Below, one piece after another: positions 25,907 to 33,664 of a DNA stretch of 64,000 nt. A program made the position numbers and the translations under genes. Under the pieces are notes generated by a model, which was not told the DNA's origin, made no database searches, and worked only from the letters and a program-made list of their open reading frames with translations. Source of the stretch: CAIZGX01 sp964430305 (GTDB lineage Bacteria > Bacteroidota > Bacteroidia > Flavobacteriales_D > Sanyastnellaceae). The stretch is taken from assembly GCA_964430305.1 (NCBI GenBank), contig CAYSEX010000003.1, positions 20,400 through 84,399 on the forward strand. The letters are read 5' to 3'. How positions within the stretch are numbered: position 1 is the stretch's first letter; each line of letters begins with the position of its first letter.

Positions 25907-26679
25907 CCTTTTCGAAAAGAATAGGTTGAAATTGATGAAATGTGTTCGTAATGACTCATTAGTATTGGATGGTTGCAATTAAGCACATGTTGCACCCATT
26001 CAGTATATTCCATGAATTCTAAAAATGGTGAAGCTGTCTCAATGGTATCATGATTACTGAAATAGATAATCTCATTTCTCGGGGGTAATGATGATGGAAA
26101 TTTTTGATTTTCGATCAATGAATTTCTGAAATGGTGATTCAGAATAAAATCAGCAAAGACCAATTTTTCAGGTTGAATGTAATCATCTAAAATGACTTCG
26201 AAATTAAAATTTCGTTTTATGAATTCTATTAGTGAAGTTGGAATGTGAAATGCGGCATCGAGTCGTATGAATTGAACACCGCAATTTTTCAATTGATGAA
26301 GGTGATTCATGAGATACGTTTCAACTTCATTGATTGCATGATTGAGTTGCCAAACGTCGGTCCAATTGGTATGTATTGGAGAGGCTTGCGTTGAGTATTT
26401 GGCCAGAATATGTTTTGGCGAAACGTGATTCAATACCACGTCCACACCAATATTTAGATTTAAACCGTTGGCTAATTTGCAAAAGGATTCGAAGTCATTC
26501 CAATTTCCGAAATCAGGTTTAATCGTATTGTGCGAAGTAATGCAATAAGGAGACTCCTGTGATTCAAAGAAGGGAAGTAAGAGTATATGCGTGAAATCAG
26601 ATGCTTTCAATTGCATTAAGGCTTTTGAGGCCATATGAAAGGACTTGAATTCAGGAATTGACCATTCAATGATTTTCAT
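25903..26679 (-). CDS. Miniature GH13-like (alpha-amylase superfamily) protein
   Basis: 258 residues that still show the GH13 regions: HILLLPFFESQ and FGNWNDFESF as in GH13_18 sucrose-phosphorylase-type enzymes, region I VDVVLNHVSP, region II FIRLDAAFH with the nucleophile Asp, FEVILDDY as a possible region III with Glu, and region IV YFSNHDT with the third Asp. Normal family members are 450-600 residues with domain B and C; here both are missing or minimal. The gene overlaps the O-methyltransferase by 14 nt and the permease stop by 4 nt, so there is no room for a lost segment next to it. Activity is uncertain; it may be a real mini-enzyme or a decayed one with its reading frame kept. Confidence 0.65.
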   Translation of the reverse strand: MKIIEWSIPEFKSFHMASKALMQLKASDFTHILLLPFFESQESPYCITSHNTIKPDFGNWNDFESFCKLANGLNLNIGVDVVLNHVSPKHILAKYSTQASPIHTNWTDVWQLNHAINEVETYLMNHLHQLKNCGVQFIRLDAAFHIPTSLIEFIKRNFNFEVILDDYIQPEKLVFADFILNHHFRNSLIENQKFPSSLPPRNEIIYFSNHDTIETASPFLEFMEYTEWVQHVLNCNHPILMSHYEHISSISTYSFRKG

Positions 26680-27322
26680 TACCTTTTCTTTTAACCATCA
26701 TCATACCATCTCGAAGTGGAAGTAAAACGTTCTCAAATTGTTCGTCTTCCTGAATTTTTCTGTTTAAATCCAGCAGTACTTGCGTGTCTAAATCCTTTTC
26801 AACAAGGGGTTGTATAACTTTCCCATTCCATAGAACATTGTCAATAAGAATGACTCCAAATGAGCTTACATGTTTTGAACACCAATCCCAATACTGGTTA
26901 TATCCTTGCTTGTCGGCATCAATGAATATGAGATCAAATTCACCGTCAATTTCGTTCATGGTCTTTTTCGCATCGCCATATTTTGTGGTAATCAACTTCC
27001 CTTTGGAATGTTGAGGAAAATACTTCTGATGAAAATAAGACAGCTCATCATCTTCTTCTAATGTTATAAGTTCACCATTTTCCTTCAATCCTTCAACCAA
27101 ACAAAGTGCGCTATAGCCCGTATAGGTTCCAATTTCTAGAATTCTACGTGGTTGAACCAGTTTGGATATGAATTTCAAGTATGCACCTTGAAGTGATCCA
27201 CTAAGCATGCGCGGATTAATTACCTTCTGCCATGTTTCTTTTGCAAGGTTTTGAAGTAATTCAGATTCAGATGATGAATGTTGTTCACAATATTGCGTTA
27301 ATGGTTGTCCAATAAAATCCAT
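26666..27322 (-). CDS. Class I SAM-dependent O-methyltransferase (COMT/TrmR-like)
   Basis: 218 residues, the usual length. RILEIGTYTGYSALCL (about residues 59-74) is the SAM-binding motif I, DLIFIDADKQGYNQYW the metal-binding motif typical of caffeoyl-CoA O-methyltransferase-like enzymes, and GVILIDNVLWNGKV the next motif. Bacterial members methylate small catechols or tRNA 5-hydroxyuridine (TrmR). It starts 4 nt from a -7 box TACCTTTG and is followed, with overlap, by the mini GH13 gene. Confidence 0.88.
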   Translation of the reverse strand: MDFIGQPLTQYCEQHSSSESELLQNLAKETWQKVINPRMLSGSLQGAYLKFISKLVQPRRILEIGTYTGYSALCLVEGLKENGELITLEEDDELSYFHQKYFPQHSKGKLITTKYGDAKKTMNEIDGEFDLIFIDADKQGYNQYWDWCSKHVSSFGVILIDNVLWNGKVIQPLVEKDLDTQVLLDLNRKIQEDEQFENVLLPLRDGMMMVKRKGNENH

Positions 27323-27326
27323 AAAA

Positions 27327-27334
27327 CAAAGGTA
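27327..27334 (-). promoter_or_regulatory. -7 element of the O-methyltransferase operon
   Basis: TACCTTTG, exact match, 4 nt before the ATG at 27322. Back to back with the CPBP-gene box (27342), 7 nt apart. Confidence 0.55.
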
Positions 27335-27341
27335 CAGCCAT

Positions 27342-27349
27342 TACATTTG
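27342..27349 (+). promoter_or_regulatory. -7 element of the CPBP protease gene
   Basis: TACATTTG, exact match, 5 nt before the ATG at 27355. It overlaps the GTG at 27349, which therefore cannot be the start. Confidence 0.55.
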
Positions 27350-27354
27350 TGCAT

Positions 27355-27966
27355 ATGAATTTGAGTAAAGAAATGTTCATGCGCATGGGAATTGCAACCT
27401 TGCTCATACCGTTGGTCATAACGTTTGTTTTATATCAATTCAATTTCACGTCATTTTTGATTCCCGTTTTGGTTGGCAAGTTTTCAATTGGTATTCAAAT
27501 ATTAATTGGAATTGCAGGTGGTGGGTGTATGATGCTGTTGGCTTTTTTTATGAGCAAGTGGGAATATTTGAACGAAGTTCAATCTAAGTTTACCCTACAG
27601 TTGGGCGGATATCAGTTGACCCTGCAAGAAATAGTTTTTTTGTCTTTTTGTGCGGGCTTTGGTGAAGAGATTTTGTTTCGAGGAATGCTACAGCCATGGT
27701 TGGGAGTGTTTTTTACAGCGTTTTTATTCATTGCCTTGCATGGATATATAAGCGTTAAATCTTCTGCGCATCTCGTATTTGGTTTGGCACTTTGGTCAAT
27801 GGGAATTGGCTTAGGCTTGTTAGGGGCCTATAGTGGTTTAATTTCCGCAGCAATTGCGCATATGATTTATGATATTTATGCTTTTTTGAATATTCAACGT
27901 GAGTATGAATCATTGAAATCGAGAAGTAAAATTAATCTACAAGACAATGAGCAAGAAGAAATCTAA
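27355..27966 (+). CDS. CPBP family intramembrane glutamic endopeptidase
   Basis: 203 residues, about six to seven membrane segments. GFGEEILFRGML gives the E-E-x3-R motif (Glu104, Glu105, Arg109), FIALHG the second motif with His, and AHMIYD the third with His and Asp, the active site of CAAX-protease/bacteriocin-processing (CPBP) enzymes. Substrate unknown. The start at 27355 is placed by a -7 box 5 nt upstream. The 3' end overlaps the SUI1-type gene by 20 nt. Confidence 0.87.
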   Translation: MNLSKEMFMRMGIATLLIPLVITFVLYQFNFTSFLIPVLVGKFSIGIQILIGIAGGGCMMLLAFFMSKWEYLNEVQSKFTLQLGGYQLTLQEIVFLSFCAGFGEEILFRGMLQPWLGVFFTAFLFIALHGYISVKSSAHLVFGLALWSMGIGLGLLGAYSGLISAAIAHMIYDIYAFLNIQREYESLKSRSKINLQDNEQEEI

Positions 27967-28300
27967 TTCATTAGACGACCTTGGTGGAATGGTTTACAGC
28001 ACCAATCCGAACTTTGCCTTTGAGAATGAAAGTGCCGAACAAGAGTCCATTGATAACAAGGATCAAAAGCTGAAAGTGTGGTTGGAAAAAAATCACAGAG
28101 GTGGAAAAACCGCCACCATTGTTAGAGACTATGTGGGAACGAACGAAGATTTGGAGGTGCTCGGAAAGATGTTAAAGACTAAATGTGGTACGGGTGGAAG
28201 TGTTAAAGATCAGGAGATAATAATTCAAGGTGACCATAGAGATAAGGTAATTCAGATTTTACTCAATTTAGGATACCAAGCAAAAAAGGCGGGAGGATAA
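27947..28300 (+). CDS. SUI1/eIF1-like translation factor (YciH)
   Basis: 117 residues. The C-terminal two-thirds carry the SUI1 fold: GGKTATIVRDYVGTNEDLE, LKTKCGTGGSVKDQEI and the end DHRDKVIQILLNLGY. In E. coli YciH acts in discrimination of start sites and initiator tRNA. The N-terminal 45 residues are charged and probably disordered. It overlaps the CPBP gene by 20 nt and is followed after 4 nt by the THUMP methyltransferase, forming one unit. In a genome with many predicted leaderless mRNAs this factor is of interest, though the link is only inference. Confidence 0.92.
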   Translation: MSKKKSNSLDDLGGMVYSTNPNFAFENESAEQESIDNKDQKLKVWLEKNHRGGKTATIVRDYVGTNEDLEVLGKMLKTKCGTGGSVKDQEIIIQGDHRDKVIQILLNLGYQAKKAGG

Positions 28301-28304
28301 TCGT

Positions 28305-29453
28305 ATGCAAATAGCAGTAAGATGTTTACAAGGTTTTGAATTTTTGTTGAAGCAAGAATTGGAACAACTCGGTGTTAGTGATTTAAAAGAAGGGAATAGA
28401 ATAGTTCAAGGTACTTGTGAACTGGATGTGTTATACAAGGTCAACTATTGTTCACGCCTGGCCCTTCGCGTTTTAGTTCCTGTACATGCGTATTCTTTTG
28501 GTAGTATCGATGAATTTTACTTGAATGCGTTGAATTTCCCTTGGGAAGATTGGTTAGATCCAGAGACCACTTTTGCAATTGATCCACAAGTAAGCTCTTT
28601 GCAATTCCGTCATGCTCATTTTGCATCCCTGAAACTGAAGGATGCCATTGCGGACCGATTAAGAAAAGTATACGGATCAAGACCCAATGTAGATACGGCT
28701 AATCCAGATGTTCAAATTCATTTATTGGTAAATAGAGATCGTGTTCAGATTAGCATGGACAGCAGTGGAAGATCACTGAATCAGCGTGGATACAGAAAGA
28801 GTGGGGGTGAAGCGCCAATGAATGAAGTCTTAGCGGCGGGTATGATTCGTCAAAGCGGATGGAAAGGAGAGAAATCGTTTTATAACCCATTTGCGGGGTC
28901 AGGAACCTTACTAATTGAAGCGGCTTATGTTGCTTTTAATTGGCCTGCCCAATATTTGAATCGGTCGTTCAATTTTCAAACTTGGAAGAATTACTCTGAT
29001 TCCAGTTGGAAAGATGTTTTGAGCAAGGCACAAAATGAAATTAATTCCACCGCTACTGTTAAACTATGGGGGAGTGACATTGATGAAAAGCAGTTGACTG
29101 TAGCTTGGAAGAATATTGCACAATTGCCAAAACCGGACTGTATTGATTTGGTTCGAAAAGATTTTTTTGAAGATGGAATTGAACATGAGAATGAGGTTGT
29201 TTTCATTAATCCACCCTACGGTGAACGTATGGAGATTGATGATTTAAATGCGATCTACAAGCAGTTGGGTCACGTTTTAAAGCACCATTACAAGGGTTGT
29301 GAAGTTTGGATTATTTCAAGTGATACTGAGGCGTTGCATGCCATTGGACTTCGACCTAAAAAGAAATTAAAAACGTTGAACGGAAAATTGGATTGTGAAA
29401 TTCGGGGAATGGATCTGTTTTCGGGAACAATGAAATCTTACAAAACGACCTAA
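28305..29453 (+). CDS. THUMP-domain class I rRNA methyltransferase (RlmL N-terminal type)
   Basis: 382 residues. The N-terminal THUMP region (about residues 40-160) binds RNA; SGRSLNQRGYRKSGGEAPMNE is the linker signature (read as SGRSLNQRGYRK then EAPMNE), NPFAGSGTLLIEAA the SAM site and NPPYGERM the catalytic N-P-P-Y motif of N2-guanine methyltransferases. It matches the m2G2445-forming half of E. coli RlmL. It overlaps the convergent acyltransferase stop by 4 nt. Confidence 0.92.
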   Translation: MQIAVRCLQGFEFLLKQELEQLGVSDLKEGNRIVQGTCELDVLYKVNYCSRLALRVLVPVHAYSFGSIDEFYLNALNFPWEDWLDPETTFAIDPQVSSLQFRHAHFASLKLKDAIADRLRKVYGSRPNVDTANPDVQIHLLVNRDRVQISMDSSGRSLNQRGYRKSGGEAPMNEVLAAGMIRQSGWKGEKSFYNPFAGSGTLLIEAAYVAFNWPAQYLNRSFNFQTWKNYSDSSWKDVLSKAQNEINSTATVKLWGSDIDEKQLTVAWKNIAQLPKPDCIDLVRKDFFEDGIEHENEVVFINPPYGERMEIDDLNAIYKQLGHVLKHHYKGCEVWIISSDTEALHAIGLRPKKKLKTLNGKLDCEIRGMDLFSGTMKSYKTT

Positions 29454-30628
29454 TTCGACCTGCTGTTTACTACAGGATTTGCATACATCTGCAGCATAAT
29501 TTCTTTTGCAATACTTAAGAAATTCTCTTTGGGAAGTTTTGTTTTCTTTCTATTCAAAGAAAGTTTGAATGCGTTAGCACGAATGTAATTTCCAAACGCT
29601 ATTTTTTGAATTTGACTGTAATGATCCTTGAAATCTTTGGTGCCATTCAGCAGATCATATGCAATGTAGTTGGTTGGCCACAAATGATAAATCTGATGCA
29701 TTTGCTTATCTATGGCAGCAGTAAGGTAGCGGTACTTTTCGTTTTTGTTTACTATAGAGCGCATGTGCTCAATGTCTGAATTTAAGGCATTACCCATGGT
29801 AATGTTCACATGCCCTTTGTGTCCTGTGATTCCCTTGAGCATTGAGAGAAAATCTTCACCCGATTTCTTTTCGTATTCTCCAAATTGCTTTATGTGCATA
29901 AGCTCATTGGTTTTTAACAAATCGCAGGGGTCATATTCATAGGATACGGCCATTGGAATGATGTTCAATTTAAGAAGTGTATCTTCTATATTGGTACCAC
30001 TCATGGCAAACATTTTCAACAACCCGGTAGCCGTTCTATCATCACCATCTTTACTTCGACCCTCTCGCTGTGCAATCCAAATGGAGGTGTTGTCTTGATC
30101 AATTGTTTTAGAAATGTAATTTGAAAGTCGTTGGCTATAATAGAAAATCTCTTTTGCACTCACATTTCTGTTGACAATGAAATTTTTGTTCGAACGCACA
30201 ATATCCTCAATCACTTGTTGACGTAGCAAATTATCACCAATAGCTATTTGCGTGGATTTGAATCCTTGTTCAAGCAGACTAACATTTAATATGGCGCTAT
30301 CAAGAATAATATCTCTGTGATTGCTTAAAAACAAATACGCGTGCTCTTTGCTTAACGATTCAAAATTGGTGAACGATAATCCACTAGTTGTTGTCTGAAT
30401 GGCCATTTTAAATGCAGGCCCACTGATTTCACTTTGAAATTCATCTACCGTTCGCACATCGCGCATCATACGTTGAATGGCCGATTTACTCAAACCAGGA
30501 TAAACCCATTTCATCATTTTATAGAATTCAGGCACCAAAAGAATACGTTCAATAGCGAGCTTTAATTCTTCGTCATTGTACGGGCGAATACTATCAAAAT
30601 TGTTTACATCGAAATTGGATTGTTCCAT
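29450..30628 (-). CDS. Glycerophosphate-type acyltransferase (PlsC/PlsB superfamily)
   Basis: 392 residues. LSNHRDIILDSAI near residue 102-113 is the acyltransferase block 1; His104 and Asp110 are five residues apart, one more than in the canonical H-x4-D. IWIAQREGRSKDGDD is block 3 with the phosphate-binding Arg-Glu-Gly-Arg. The N-terminal 75 residues and the C-terminal helices are typical of the large Bacteroidota family of 1-acyl-sn-glycerol-3-phosphate acyltransferase-like proteins, of unproven substrate. A box TACTTTCG ends 5 nt before the ATG. Confidence 0.82.
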   Translation of the reverse strand: MEQSNFDVNNFDSIRPYNDEELKLAIERILLVPEFYKMMKWVYPGLSKSAIQRMMRDVRTVDEFQSEISGPAFKMAIQTTTSGLSFTNFESLSKEHAYLFLSNHRDIILDSAILNVSLLEQGFKSTQIAIGDNLLRQQVIEDIVRSNKNFIVNRNVSAKEIFYYSQRLSNYISKTIDQDNTSIWIAQREGRSKDGDDRTATGLLKMFAMSGTNIEDTLLKLNIIPMAVSYEYDPCDLLKTNELMHIKQFGEYEKKSGEDFLSMLKGITGHKGHVNITMGNALNSDIEHMRSIVNKNEKYRYLTAAIDKQMHQIYHLWPTNYIAYDLLNGTKDFKDHYSQIQKIAFGNYIRANAFKLSLNRKKTKLPKENFLSIAKEIMLQMYANPVVNSRSN

Positions 30629-30633
30629 TCTTG

Positions 30634-30641
30634 CGAAAGTA
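30634..30641 (-). promoter_or_regulatory. -7 element of the acyltransferase gene
   Basis: TACTTTCG, TAnnTTTG with T to C, 5 nt (CAAGA) before the ATG at 30628. Confidence 0.5.
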
Positions 30642-30694
30642 AGAAATCAATGAAGTTATTTTCGTTTGAGGGGTGTTAAAATATGAACAGGTTG

Positions 30695-30702
30695 TACTTT
30701 TG
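30695..30702 (+). promoter_or_regulatory. -7 element of the lipoprotein gene at 30708
   Basis: TACTTTTG, exact match, 5 nt (AATTT) before the ATG; a TTTG lies 26 nt further upstream, a little too far for a good -33. Confidence 0.5.
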
Positions 30703-30707
30703 AATTT

Positions 30708-31640
30708 ATGAAAAAGGTCATTTATATTCTTGTATTAACCGTGCTTGTGTATCAGGCATGCACGAATTCGAGCACCCCGCCGGTTGCATCAAAATCTACC
30801 GAGTTGGTTGGCGCTTTTGAAGATACGCTCTGGACGAATGATGGTGGTATGGTGTATCAATTAAAACTTAAACAAGATAGTTCTTTCTATTTGTATTCTA
30901 AAAAGTTAGGTGCGAAAGAAGGAATAAAGACTTTCTTAGGAAAGTATGAACCAAATGCGGATTGGAGCTCCATTCAACTCAAAAGCACTGATGGTCAGTT
31001 GAATTGGAAATGCGATTTAAGTTCCATGTCACAATTGAAATTGAGTACCGATATTGGAGAGGCTATAATGGACAGAACGGTTGATGTCATAGAACGAGCC
31101 AAGGATTTGGTGATTTGCAAACGCATTTTGCCAATTAGAAAAAATCGAAGTCTAGTTTTTCAGAGAACTGATGACCATGAACTTATTTTAGATGAGGCAT
31201 TTTTAACGCAGTTAACTGGAGAGCAAAAAGCGGTATTGGCCTATTATGCTTTTCGTTATGAGACGGGGTGTGTGAATGGAACGTGTTGGCTCACGAAAAT
31301 GTTGGGATACACTTCGAATGACCTTCGAAATGTGTTGACGTTATTTTTAAGTGGAGATAGTTTAGAGAAACCTTGGTTTGCTGCGCCCGTTGAGAATGAA
31401 ATGAAACCGCAGTTGAAGACAGCCTTTGTTCAGTTAACTGCGAATGGAATGGTTGTTCAATACGTGGCAATGGGCAGTCAGGGAAATGCTGTTTCTTTTG
31501 TAGACGAGTGGCGATTGAATAACTTGCAATGGTCAATCTCATCGCATCAAGCTGCAGGTGTTTCAACGGCTGTATTGTATGAGGGTAATACTGATGTTCA
31601 ATTACCAAAAGATCAGATCATCATCAATGTTCAGAAATAA
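30708..31640 (+). CDS. Hypothetical lipoprotein
   Basis: 310 residues with signal peptide and lipobox VYQAC (Cys at residue 18). The first 110 mature residues show alternating strands (MVYQLKLKQDSSFYLYSKK) faintly like an NlpE N-terminal barrel; the rest was not recognised. GCVNGTCW contains a CxxxxC pair that could form a disulfide. Its gene is divergent from the acyltransferase and ends at a bidirectional terminator. Function unknown. Confidence 0.65.
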   Translation: MKKVIYILVLTVLVYQACTNSSTPPVASKSTELVGAFEDTLWTNDGGMVYQLKLKQDSSFYLYSKKLGAKEGIKTFLGKYEPNADWSSIQLKSTDGQLNWKCDLSSMSQLKLSTDIGEAIMDRTVDVIERAKDLVICKRILPIRKNRSLVFQRTDDHELILDEAFLTQLTGEQKAVLAYYAFRYETGCVNGTCWLTKMLGYTSNDLRNVLTLFLSGDSLEKPWFAAPVENEMKPQLKTAFVQLTANGMVVQYVAMGSQGNAVSFVDEWRLNNLQWSISSHQAAGVSTAVLYEGNTDVQLPKDQIIINVQK

Positions 31641-31641
31641 A

Positions 31642-31663
31642 AAAGGCCCCAATCGGGGCCTTT
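31642..31663. terminator. Bidirectional terminator between two convergent lipoprotein genes
   Basis: Stem AAAGGCCCC / GGGGCCTTT with loop AATC, directly after the stop at 31640; on the minus strand it follows the gene ending at 31689 and is also T-rich at its exit. Confidence 0.8.
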
Positions 31664-31688
31664 CTTATGAAAATAGATTCTCTGAAAA

Positions 31689-32141
31689 TTAGTTCAAACA
31701 CTTAGCAAGTTCTGCTTCGAATTTTTTACCGTTTTCAGTACCGTCTTTGTACTTCGGCTCAAGTTCTTTTGCAATAGCGTCCATTTTATCTTCTAAACCT
31801 TCAATTTTAGTAGTGTCGCTAGACATCATTGCTTCCATATATTGCTTGTAGATATCACAAACTTTCTTCACGTCAGCAGCAATTTCAGCAGCAGCAGCCT
31901 CATCTTGACATGGCTTTAATGCGCTTTCAAATTCTTTCAACTTGTCACCTTCATAGTTCTTCTTCGCTTCGTCCATATAAGCATCGATTTGACCTTGAGC
32001 AACTGCCAAAGAAATATCGTTACCAGACTTTAATGCCTCAGACTTTTCCTTTAAAAGTCCACAAATTTTTTCAGCATCTTTCTTTGGATCGTGACAAGAT
32101 GCAAGAGCTACTACAGCAGCTAAAAAAAGAAATTTTTTCAT
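31689..32141 (-). CDS. Small helical lipoprotein
   Basis: 150 residues. Signal peptide with lipobox ALASC (Cys at residue 16). The mature part is almost wholly helical and rich in Lys/Glu/Ala (AAAAEIAADVKKVCDIYKQY, KIEGLEDKMDAIAKELEPKY), with paired cysteines that may bridge helices. No family recognised. The 5' region shares the string ATCTTAATCAA just before the ATG with the lipoprotein gene at 62469. A terminator lies past the stop. Confidence 0.65.
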   Translation of the reverse strand: MKKFLFLAAVVALASCHDPKKDAEKICGLLKEKSEALKSGNDISLAVAQGQIDAYMDEAKKNYEGDKLKEFESALKPCQDEAAAAEIAADVKKVCDIYKQYMEAMMSSDTTKIEGLEDKMDAIAKELEPKYKDGTENGKKFEAELAKCLN

Positions 32142-32245
32142 TTTAATTGATTAAGATTTGTTCGCAAGATACATCAGAAAACAAAGAAGCAAACATTGAA
32201 AAGTGAATTTTTATGTTCAGGTTTCGTGATTCAGATTGAAAATCG

Positions 32246-33664
32246 ATGAATATTGCGGGCATGATAAATTCAGAACATCTACAATATTTTACAGGACTTC
32301 TTCAACCTGAGCAAATTAAGATGACTGAGGAAGAAAGGATTGGCTATGCTTCGGATGAAACAGAGAATTATGTGTTTCTTGCTGATGTAGTCTTGCTTCC
32401 TAACAATACGAAAGAAGTTGCATCGATACTGAAATATTGCAATGCTGAAAAAATTCCGGTAACAGCTTTAGGTGCTTTAACCGGTTTAAGTGGTGGAGCT
32501 TTGTGTGTTCATGGAGGAGTTGGCTTGAGTTTAGAACGTTTGAATACGATTATTTCTATTGATGAAAACAATGGTCAGGTAACGGTAGAACCTGCAGTTA
32601 TAACTCAGGTACTTCAGGAGGAATGTGCAAAGAAAGGGTGGTATTATGCTCCTGATCCAGCGAGTAGAGGATCTTGCAGTATAGGTGGAAATCTTGCTGA
32701 AAATAGTGGTGGACCCCATGCAGTAAAATATGGTGTAACAAAAGATTTTGTATTGAATTTAGAAGTTGTTTTGGCCAATGGTGATGTGATTTGGACTGGG
32801 GCCAATACACTGAAGAACTCAACCGGATACAACCTCACTCAGCTCATGGTAGGTAGTGAAGGAACGCTGGGGATCATTACAAAAGCGGTATTGAAACTTG
32901 TACCTCTTCCGCCGTTTAACAAATTACTCTTGGCTCCGTTTCCAAGTGCAGAAAATGCATGTGCTGCGGTGAGCGCCATTTTTCGTGCGGGAATAACACC
33001 CAGTGCCTTGGAATTTATGGAACGTGATGCAATAGCTTACACGCTGCAGTTTGTAGATGATGTGCAGGTTGATTTGACTGGGGTAGAAGCGCATCTTCTT
33101 ATTGAGGTTGATGGCACAGATGAAGCTTCCTTGATGTTGGAATGCGAAAAGATATTAGATGTATTGGAAAAGTTTGAGGTGGGTGAAGTTCTCTTTGCCG
33201 AAGACCATGAGCAAAAAGAAAAGTTATGGAAGGTGAGAAGAAAAGTGGGTGAGGCGGTTAAATCACATTCCATTTATAAGGAAGAAGATACCGTGGTGCC
33301 ACGATTTGAATTGCCTGTTTTACTTCGAGGTGTAAAAGAGATAGGTTCAAGATATGGTTTTCAGAGTGTTTGCTATGGACACGCTGGTGATGGTAATTTA
33401 CATGTGAATATACTTAAAGTACAATTGACCGATGAACAATGGAGTCAAGAGTTACCTAATGCCATTAAGGAAATTTTTGAATTGGTTGTTTCTTTAAATG
33501 GAACATTAAGTGGCGAACACGGAATTGGATTTGTTCAAAAGGATTACATGCCTATTGCCTTCAATGAAATTCAATTGAATCTCATGAAGCAAATCAAGCA
33601 AGTATTCGATCCCAATGGAATATTGAATCCGGGGAAAATATTTCCTAGTTCACACTCAATTTAG
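32246..33664 (+). CDS. FAD-linked oxidase, GlcD-type (glycolate/D-lactate oxidase family)
   Basis: 472 residues. N-terminal FAD-binding PCMH domain with PVTALGALTGLSGGAL and the flavin-site segment DPASRGSCSIGGNLAENSGG (read in parts), GTLGIITKAVLKL, then the FAD_oxidase_C domain with CYGHAGDGNLHVN and SGEHGIGFVQK. Oxidises a 2-hydroxy acid such as glycolate or D-lactate with electrons passed to the respiratory chain or another partner. No GlcE/GlcF genes adjoin. Convergent overlap of 20 nt with the next gene. Confidence 0.9.
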   Translation: MNIAGMINSEHLQYFTGLLQPEQIKMTEEERIGYASDETENYVFLADVVLLPNNTKEVASILKYCNAEKIPVTALGALTGLSGGALCVHGGVGLSLERLNTIISIDENNGQVTVEPAVITQVLQEECAKKGWYYAPDPASRGSCSIGGNLAENSGGPHAVKYGVTKDFVLNLEVVLANGDVIWTGANTLKNSTGYNLTQLMVGSEGTLGIITKAVLKLVPLPPFNKLLLAPFPSAENACAAVSAIFRAGITPSALEFMERDAIAYTLQFVDDVQVDLTGVEAHLLIEVDGTDEASLMLECEKILDVLEKFEVGEVLFAEDHEQKEKLWKVRRKVGEAVKSHSIYKEEDTVVPRFELPVLLRGVKEIGSRYGFQSVCYGHAGDGNLHVNILKVQLTDEQWSQELPNAIKEIFELVVSLNGTLSGEHGIGFVQKDYMPIAFNEIQLNLMKQIKQVFDPNGILNPGKIFPSSHSI

